From a virus: a DNA stretch of 40,660 bases. How positions within the stretch are numbered: position 1 is the first letter of the stretch; each line of letters starts with the position of its first letter. This document shows positions 37,101 through 40,660 of this stretch, piece by piece. Both the position numbers and the translations under genes were made by a program. Location: the IMG/VR virus record IMGVR_UViG_3300037316_000054, positions 1-40,660 of that record; one strand, given 5' to 3'. The notes below the pieces were generated by a model. That model ran no database searches. It worked only from the letters and a program-made list of their open reading frames with translations, and was not told where the DNA came from.

Positions 37101-37187
37101 TGCTCTCGGCACTGGATTCGAACCAGTAATGCTTTCGCATGCTTACGGTTAACAGCCGTACACTTTGCCGTTCAGTCAACCGAGAGC
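37101..37187 (-). tRNA. tRNA-Asn(GTT) with class II variable arm
   Basis: Acceptor GCTCTCG/CGAGAGC, anticodon arm TACGG-CTGTTAA-CCGTA, variable arm ATGC-GAAA-GCAT, T arm ACTGG-TTCGAAT-CCAGT, no CCA. Flanking AAGTGACT/AGTCACTT extend the acceptor helix. A long variable arm is normal for Leu, Ser and Tyr, not Asn. Confidence 0.85.
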
Positions 37188-37203
37188 AAAGTCACTTAGT
37201 AAA

Positions 37204-37279
37204 TGGTGGACCGCCGGAAGAATCGAACTCCGATTTTCGCGGTGCAAGCGCGACGTGTTCCCGTTATCACTAGCAGCCC
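37204..37279 (-). tRNA. tRNA-Ala(TGC)
   Basis: Acceptor GGGCTGC/GCGGTCC (two wobble pairs), anticodon arm TCGCG-CTTGCAC-CGCGA, CCA encoded. T arm slightly irregular. Confidence 0.85.
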
Positions 37280-37355
37280 ATTGTTCCTTAAGTCCCACAA
37301 GTGTGCGCTCAAAGCAGCACTAAGTGTGATAATGTTGCGTTGAGGCAACATGAAA

Positions 37356-37431
37356 TGGTGCTCGGGGTTGGTTACGATCCAACTTAGCCGGCTTTTCAGA
37401 CCGGTGCATTGACCACAGTTGCTTCCCGAGC
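37356..37431 (-). tRNA. tRNA-Phe(GAA)
   Basis: Acceptor GCTCGGG/CCCGAGC, anticodon arm CCGGT-CTGAAAA-GCCGG, T arm GTTGG-ATCGTAA-CCAAC, CCA encoded. Confidence 0.92.
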
Positions 37432-37631
37432 CGCGCGCTTTTTCACTGACTGACTTTACAGCCACTCGGTCTAGCCGAGAGGGTTGCTTTCGCCGGAAGG
37501 CTAAGCTAGCGCACCCTAGCCAGTATAAAGAATCTGGCGCACACTACCCTTTCGGGTAATTCTTCCCAGGCATTTGACAGACTAGCGAGTTGTGCTAGTC
37601 ACCTATTCTCAGGAGGTTCCTGGGCACCTAT
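37432..37631. other. 200-bp spacer rich in hairpins, no gene seen
   Basis: Contains CTCGG-TCTAG-CCGAG, ACCC-TTTC-GGGT and GACTAGC/GCTAGTC (7 bp). No ORF or tRNA fits. Vaguely similar to the tandem ncRNA (TTGCTTTCG...GGAAGG...GCTAG), but too weak to call. Confidence 0.4.
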
Positions 37632-37706
37632 TGGAGCGGGCGAAGAGGATCGAACTCTCGACTTTTACCTTGGCAAGGTAACACTCTACCGCTGAGTTAC
37701 GCCCGC
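37632..37706 (-). tRNA. tRNA-Gly(GCC)
   Basis: Acceptor GCGGGCG/CGCCCGC, anticodon arm TTACC-TTGCCAA-GGTAA, T loop TTCGATC, CCA encoded. Confidence 0.92.
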
Positions 37707-37714
37707 ATGTTATC

Positions 37715-37804
37715 TGGTCTCGAAGAGAGGAATCGAACCCCGTGCCTATAAGGAACAGATTTACAGTCTGTCGTCAGCCCATGCCGACCTTACTTGTCTT
37801 CGAG
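37715..37804 (-). tRNA. tRNA-Tyr(GTA)
   Basis: Acceptor CTCGAAG/CTTCGAG, anticodon arm ACAGA-CTGTAAA-TCTGT, class II variable arm, CCA encoded. First 15 nt overlap the end of the 33-aa ORF. Confidence 0.92.
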
Positions 37805-37891
37805 GAATCTACTGGCGAATGTCGCTGCCGTACAAAACAAAACAACGACCACCGTCAGCGCGATAATAGCAACGAACACTTGAAAGACCAT
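37790..37891 (-). CDS. 33-aa single-helix membrane protein overlapping tRNA-Tyr
   Basis: MVFQVFVAIIALTVVVVLFC then TAATFASRFLEDK; one membrane helix. Weak ribosome site. The last codons and TAA lie in the 5' end of tRNA-Tyr. Confidence 0.5.
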   Translation of the reverse strand: MVFQVFVAIIALTVVVVLFCTAATFASRFLEDK

Positions 37892-37910
37892 TGCTATACT
37901 CGCTTTGTTG

Positions 37911-37984
37911 GGAGCGGGAGTTGGATTCGAACCAACGGTTTCCAGGTTATGAGCCTAGCGAGATGTCCATCTTCTCTACCCCGC
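37911..37984 (-). tRNA. tRNA-Met(CAT), second gene
   Basis: Anticodon arm CTAGG-CTCATAA-CCTGG, T arm GTTGG-TTCGAAT-CCAAC, acceptor GCGGGG with CTCCCGC. Downstream reads TCCCA, so CCA is not cleanly encoded. Elongator-like. Confidence 0.85.
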
Positions 37985-38230
37985 AACTCGTACGCCTTTC
38001 GGCGAAATCACATATGCCTCTTCTCCGACCAATGCGCATAGTCGAAACGACAAGGCTTTATTGAGAGCTATCTTTTCGGACACGTGAGAAACCAGCTTGG
38101 CAGCTGGCGCCGTTACTCGCATCCTAGACTGAGCCACCAGTCAGGGCTAACTCTCTGGTTACTGTTTTCAGTTCGCGACGATACTCGATATCGTCGAGCT
38201 TGTCAAGCTATTTTAAGTAAACAGTTCAAA
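37985..38230 (-). other. spacer with a tRNA-sized stem element (38090-38160), no gene seen
   Basis: AACCAG / CTGGTT close a 71-nt segment holding CCAGC-TGCCAA-GCTGG and a GGCTCAGTCTAGGATGCGAG stretch reminiscent of a D arm, but parts are misplaced for a tRNA. Lies between a promoter and tRNA-Met, so it is probably a leader or decayed tRNA. Confidence 0.4.
38176..38206 (-). promoter_or_regulatory. tRNA-array promoter with inverted repeat in the spacer
   Basis: TTGACA (38206-38201), 17 bp, TATCGT (38183-38178). Inverted repeat CGACGATA-CTCGA-TATCGTCG (38176-38196) spans spacer and -10, like an operator. Confidence 0.65.
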
Positions 38231-38320
38231 TGGCGGCTGGTGTAGGGTTCGAACCCACGAGACGCTTTCACGTCTGCTCGCTTTCAAGGCGAGTGCATTA
38301 GACCACTCTGCCAACCAGCC
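38231..38320 (-). tRNA. tRNA-Ser(TGA)
   Basis: Class II; acceptor GGCTGGT/ACCAGCC, anticodon arm CTCGC-CTTGAAA-GCGAG, variable arm GACG-TGAAAG-CGTC, CCA encoded. Confidence 0.92.
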
Positions 38321-38326
38321 TTGTAT

Positions 38327-38414
38327 TGGCGGATAGTGTAGAATTCGAATCTACGAGCCCTTGCGGACTGCCTGCTTTCGAAACAGGTGGATTAAGCCTC
38401 TCTCCCAACTATCC
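38327..38414 (-). tRNA. tRNA-Ser(CGA)
   Basis: Class II; acceptor GGATAGT/ACTATCC, anticodon arm CCTGT-TTCGAAA-GCAGG, T loop TTCGAAT, CCA encoded. Confidence 0.9.
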
Positions 38415-38417
38415 AAA

Positions 38418-38509
38418 TGGCGGAGGGTGTGAGATTCGAACTCACGAGCCGAGATGAATCGGTTGTTCGCTTTCCAAGCGAGTGGGATAAGCCTCTCCCC
38501 CAACCCTCC
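38418..38509 (-). tRNA. tRNA-Ser(GGA)
   Basis: Class II; acceptor GGAGGGT/ACCCTCC, anticodon loop TTGGAAA, T arm GTGAG-TTCGAAT-CTCAC, CCA encoded. The HNH frame runs through it. Confidence 0.9.
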
Positions 38510-38918
38510 TTTTGTCTCTTCTTGACGTATTCACCTTATCCGTTTTCAATGTCTTTTTATTTCCGCCTTTATAGGTTTCAGTTTGACTGTGACAATTCGG
38601 ACAAAGTAAACGACAATTTGACAGACGGCTATTATCTGGATTGCCGTCTATGTGATCAAGCTGCAAAGTAAGTGGTTTATCCTGCCACTCTTCGATACCA
38701 CACTCAAAGCAAGCAGGTGATTTTTCTAGCAGGTATCTTTTAATTGCATCCTTAAAAAGTTGTTGATCAGTTTCAATCAGTTTCTTCTTTTCTGTCCACT
38801 GAAAATCAGCAAAGCACTGATTTGAACAAAACGTCTTACTCTTACTTGTAAAACAAGGATGGAACAGCTCACCGCAACTCAAACAGTTAGTTACAGATTT
38901 TTGTCGAACAGCTGGCAT
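38442..38918 (-). CDS. HNH endonuclease in the tRNA array
   Basis: 158 aa from ATG 38918 (AAGAGA upstream). N-terminal CLSCGELFHPCF and FCSNQC form a zinc finger; CFECGIEEWQDKPLTLQLDH, IDGNPDNSRLSNCRLLCPNC, HSQTETYKGG give the HNH core (H-x-D-x-x-N ... C-x2-C-H). AT-rich relative to neighbours. Its last ~23 codons lie inside tRNA-Ser(GGA). Likely a mobile homing-type gene inserted between tRNAs. Confidence 0.82.
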   Translation of the reverse strand: MPAVRQKSVTNCLSCGELFHPCFTSKSKTFCSNQCFADFQWTEKKKLIETDQQLFKDAIKRYLLEKSPACFECGIEEWQDKPLTLQLDHIDGNPDNSRLSNCRLLCPNCHSQTETYKGGNKKTLKTDKVNTSRRDKRRVGGEAYPTRLESEQPIHLGS

Positions 38919-38933
38919 TATATTTCTCTTAAA

Positions 38934-39009
38934 TGGTGATCCCGGCTGGATTCGAACCAGCACCTTAGCGTTCGAAGCGCTATCGTCTATCCATTAACTG
39001 TACGGGACC
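38934..39009 (-). tRNA. tRNA-Arg(TCG)
   Basis: Acceptor GGTCCCG/CGGGATC, anticodon arm TAGCG-CTTCGAA-CGCTA, T arm GCTGG-TTCGAAT-CCAGC, CCA encoded. Shares acceptor and T arm with Arg(TCT) at 35432. Confidence 0.92.
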
Positions 39010-39014
39010 TAAAT

Positions 39015-39136
39015 CTTCATTCACAGCTTGCGAAAACAGCTCCACGTTCTGTTTAGACGGCGTAGTTCCGCTCGCTTCAACGCTGCCTTATCGGGTAGAT
39101 ACAGAACAAACTCCCTATCGCAAGCTCTGAATGAAG
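39015..39136. ncRNA. candidate structured RNA, 122 nt, closed by an 18-bp stem
   Basis: CTTCATTCACAGCTTGCG (39015-39032) pairs with CGCAAGCTCTGAATGAAG (39119-39136), 17 of 18. Inside is GTTCTGT/ACAGAAC and a further GCGT/ACGC. No ORF. It lies next to the last tRNA and may be processed with it. Strand uncertain. Confidence 0.6.
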
Positions 39137-39140
39137 ACTT

Positions 39141-39169
39141 ACTTTCCCGTACTTGAAGTACGGGAAAGT
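39141..39169 (-). terminator. strong hairpin after the membrane mini-gene
   Basis: ACTTTCCCGTACTT / AAGTACGGGAAAGT, a near-perfect palindrome of about 14 bp adjoining the stop at 39169. No U-tract on the minus side, so efficiency is unsure. Confidence 0.5.
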
Positions 39170-39336
39170 TAGAAGATTTGGACTACCTCCAATGCACGTA
39201 AAGCTACGAACAATATGAAAGTCACTCCCACGAAAGCCAAGGCTCGAACCAAACCTCGAAAACTCCTTGACGATACAGCTTGTAGAATGCCAGAGATCAC
39301 TACCGCCTCTGCTAAGCTTCTGAAAGGTTCTTCCAT
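39169..39336 (-). CDS. small membrane protein, 55 aa
   Basis: MEEPFRSLAEAVVISGILQA then VRALAFVGVTFILFVALRAL, one or two membrane segments. ATG overlaps the HNH stop (TAATG). Confidence 0.62.
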   Translation of the reverse strand: MEEPFRSLAEAVVISGILQAVSSRSFRGLVRALAFVGVTFILFVALRALEVVQIF

Positions 39337-39881
39337 TACTTTGCCTCTAGCTCCGAATCCCAATATAGGTAGTCAATCCAGGATTCGTGAAGGTAGTTCG
39401 GAGGAAACGAAAGCTTGTTATGCTCCAACTCCTTGAAGGTTGGCTCGTAGGGCATCCGCTTTGGCTTCATATCACGTCTGCGATCCTTTAGGGTATTGCA
39501 GTCGTTACATGCGGCGACGACATTCTCCCAGGTAGTTAGTCCACCGTCGCACTGCGGGATAACATGATCATACGTCAGGTGACGCATATCCTTCTCGCCG
39601 CAATACTGACATCTGAACTTATCACGCAGGAAGACGTTGAACCGATTGAAGCTGACGTGCTCGGGCCTTTTTATGTATCTTTTTAAGGCCACGACGCTCG
39701 GCAGGTTCATACTAACGGAGGGACTGTGAACCACCTTGTCATAGTCGGCGACGCGAACGTGCGTGCCTTCGTAGATGCCTTTGAGAGCGCGATCCTGGGG
39801 GATCGTCTTAAGCGGAAAGGTTTCAAGTGGTCTGTAGTCGCCGTTCAGCAGAAGAACGGGATACTTGTTTATGTCGAACAT
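39336..39881 (-). CDS. HNH endonuclease (PVLLLNGDYRPLE type)
   Basis: 181 aa. N-terminus YPVLLLNGDYRPLETFPLKT and IKRPEHVSFNRFNVFLRDKF, then RCQYCGEKDMRHLTYDHVIP, GGLTTWENVVAACNDCNTLK: C-x2-C, DH, N and C-x2-C of a full HNH centre. This subtype is widespread in bacteria and phages, often as a single-copy gene, and is not obviously mobile. Ribosome site GAGG about 10 bp upstream. Confidence 0.9.
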   Translation of the reverse strand: MFDINKYPVLLLNGDYRPLETFPLKTIPQDRALKGIYEGTHVRVADYDKVVHSPSVSMNLPSVVALKRYIKRPEHVSFNRFNVFLRDKFRCQYCGEKDMRHLTYDHVIPQCDGGLTTWENVVAACNDCNTLKDRRRDMKPKRMPYEPTFKELEHNKLSFPPNYLHESWIDYLYWDSELEAK

Positions 39882-39969
39882 TTTCCCATTCCTCAGTTGG
39901 TTGCCCGCCTCAGTGTTGATCTGAACACAGCAACCTTATAAGAGTCGCTTAAGCACCGGCTCGCGGGCG

Positions 39970-40167
39970 TTATAGCATTGCATCAAGTTTATCAAACACA
40001 TCGTCTGGTTTGTGTGCGCTGTCGAAGTCTTGCTCTACCTGCCAGATGGCGTGCCTGAGCTTGGCGATCATTTCCGGACTGTTGCCGAACTGACGAATCA
40101 ATGAATCCACTGTTGTTGACACCGCGATAATCATGGTCGTCAAGTCTTTGTCTTCGATGTCAGCCAT
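39970..40167 (-). CDS. hypothetical helical protein, 65 aa
   Basis: MADIEDKDLTTMIIAVSTTV, DSLIRQFGNSPEMIAKLRHA, WQVEQDFDSAHKPDDVFDKL. Overlaps the cupin stop by 8 bp. All helical; unknown. Confidence 0.66.
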   Translation of the reverse strand: MADIEDKDLTTMIIAVSTTVDSLIRQFGNSPEMIAKLRHAIWQVEQDFDSAHKPDDVFDKLDAML

Positions 40168-40630
40168 GAACCGTGTCCATCTTCTTGCTACGCTCTACCC
40201 AGGCATCGTCTAGCTCGGGGAGCATGACGACGCTCTCTTGTTCGTTCGGATCGGTGCGAGAGATGACCGCGAAGCAAGGCGTATCGCCTTCGTTTGCTGG
40301 AAGATGCGGAACGCCTGGGGGAATAAAAAAGAAACTGCCCGCCTTAACCACGACGAAGTTTTCAAGGTTGTCGCCGTACCAAGTGTAAGCTTCACCGGCG
40401 ACGACGTAGATCGCGGTTTCATGTGCCTCATGCTTGTGCGCGAAGCCGCGCACGTGTGGAGGAATGATCAGCGTGTGCATACAAAGCGCTGTCGCGCCAG
40501 TTGTTTCGGCGCTAATACCTTCACGGTAGGTGAGACCCTGCTTGCCGGTAAAAAGTTCGAGACTTTGTATCAGCTTGCACCCACGTACGCCGGTATAGTC
40601 ATCACTACTTCCAGCTCTGTGCGCTTTCAT
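40160..40630 (-). CDS. cupin-domain protein
   Basis: 156 aa. IIPPHVRGFAHKHEAHETAI, YVVAGEAYTWYGDNLENFVV, AGSFFFIPPGVPHLPANEGD: cupin motif 1 (H-K-H-x-x-H-E-T) and motif 2 (P-x-G-V-P-H), with likely metal ligands His, His, Glu and His. Single-domain cupins bind a small acid or sugar; substrate not known. GGAG 7 bp upstream of ATG. Confidence 0.88.
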   Translation of the reverse strand: MKAHRAGSSDDYTGVRGCKLIQSLELFTGKQGLTYREGISAETTGATALCMHTLIIPPHVRGFAHKHEAHETAIYVVAGEAYTWYGDNLENFVVVKAGSFFFIPPGVPHLPANEGDTPCFAVISRTDPNEQESVVMLPELDDAWVERSKKMDTVHG

Positions 40631-40660
40631 CGATCACTCCATATTGGTCAGGGTAGCAGG

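Noticed and set aside
38090-38160. Additional tRNA-Gly(GCC) gene
   Set aside because: The putative anticodon loop has only 6 nt and D- and T-arm motifs are out of place; kept as an undetermined structured spacer.

Overview
The window looks like about 40 kb of a long-tailed (siphovirus-type) phage of an alphaproteobacterium. The tail genes are of the alphaproteobacterial gene-transfer-agent type: DUF2460, DUF2163 and a tape measure with the matching C-terminal motif. The tmRNA has the circularly permuted two-piece layout typical of Alphaproteobacteria, with a tag beginning ANDN. Promoters are sigma70-like (TTGACA, about 17 bp, TATAAT-like). No integrase, repressor, terminase or polymerase is in view.

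Layout: (1) 1-19602, minus strand: virion genes transcribed right to left. They run from a 93-aa protein and the scaffold through major capsid, two paralogous head or decoration proteins, PhoH, connector proteins, tail tube, tail-assembly chaperones joined by a -1 frameshift, a 1896-aa tape measure, DUF2460 and DUF2163. (2) 19684-21527, plus strand: eight small overlapping genes, including an Rmf/CrpP-like protein and a DUF4326 protein. (3) 21524-25321, minus strand: fibre-like proteins, then a four-gene translationally coupled cassette led by a secreted DUF3494 (ice-binding fold) protein. (4) 25720-26865: a holin-like protein, a Lys-rich mini-protein, the permuted tmRNA and a two-helix membrane protein. 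(5) 26840-30848, minus strand: a dense block of about 14 small overlapping accessory genes. (6) 30990-34210, plus strand: another accessory block, interrupted by a minus-strand noncoding transcript carrying two diverged copies of a structured RNA. (7) 34307-39009, minus strand: 24 recognisable tRNA genes, two tRNA halves in permuted order, one tRNA-like element, tiny ORFs and an HNH gene. (8) 39015-40630: a structured hairpin RNA, an HNH endonuclease, small proteins and a cupin.

How it works together: the virion block is driven by at least three TTGACA-type promoters that share a TGACCCG box 13-14 bp upstream of the -35, probably a phage late-promoter element; a fourth box precedes the fibre genes. 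Translation-related functions are prominent: tRNAs including Arg(GCG), a tmRNA, an Rmf/CrpP-like protein and several structured RNAs. This suggests a phage that partly remodels or backs up host translation. A roughly 100-aa beta-rich module recurs as insertions in four different virion proteins.

Most promising for novelty: the phage-borne permuted tmRNA, the tandem structured ncRNA, the permuted tRNA halves, the ice-binding-protein cassette and the shared virion insertion module. All calls come from reading the sequence; no database or folding program was run.
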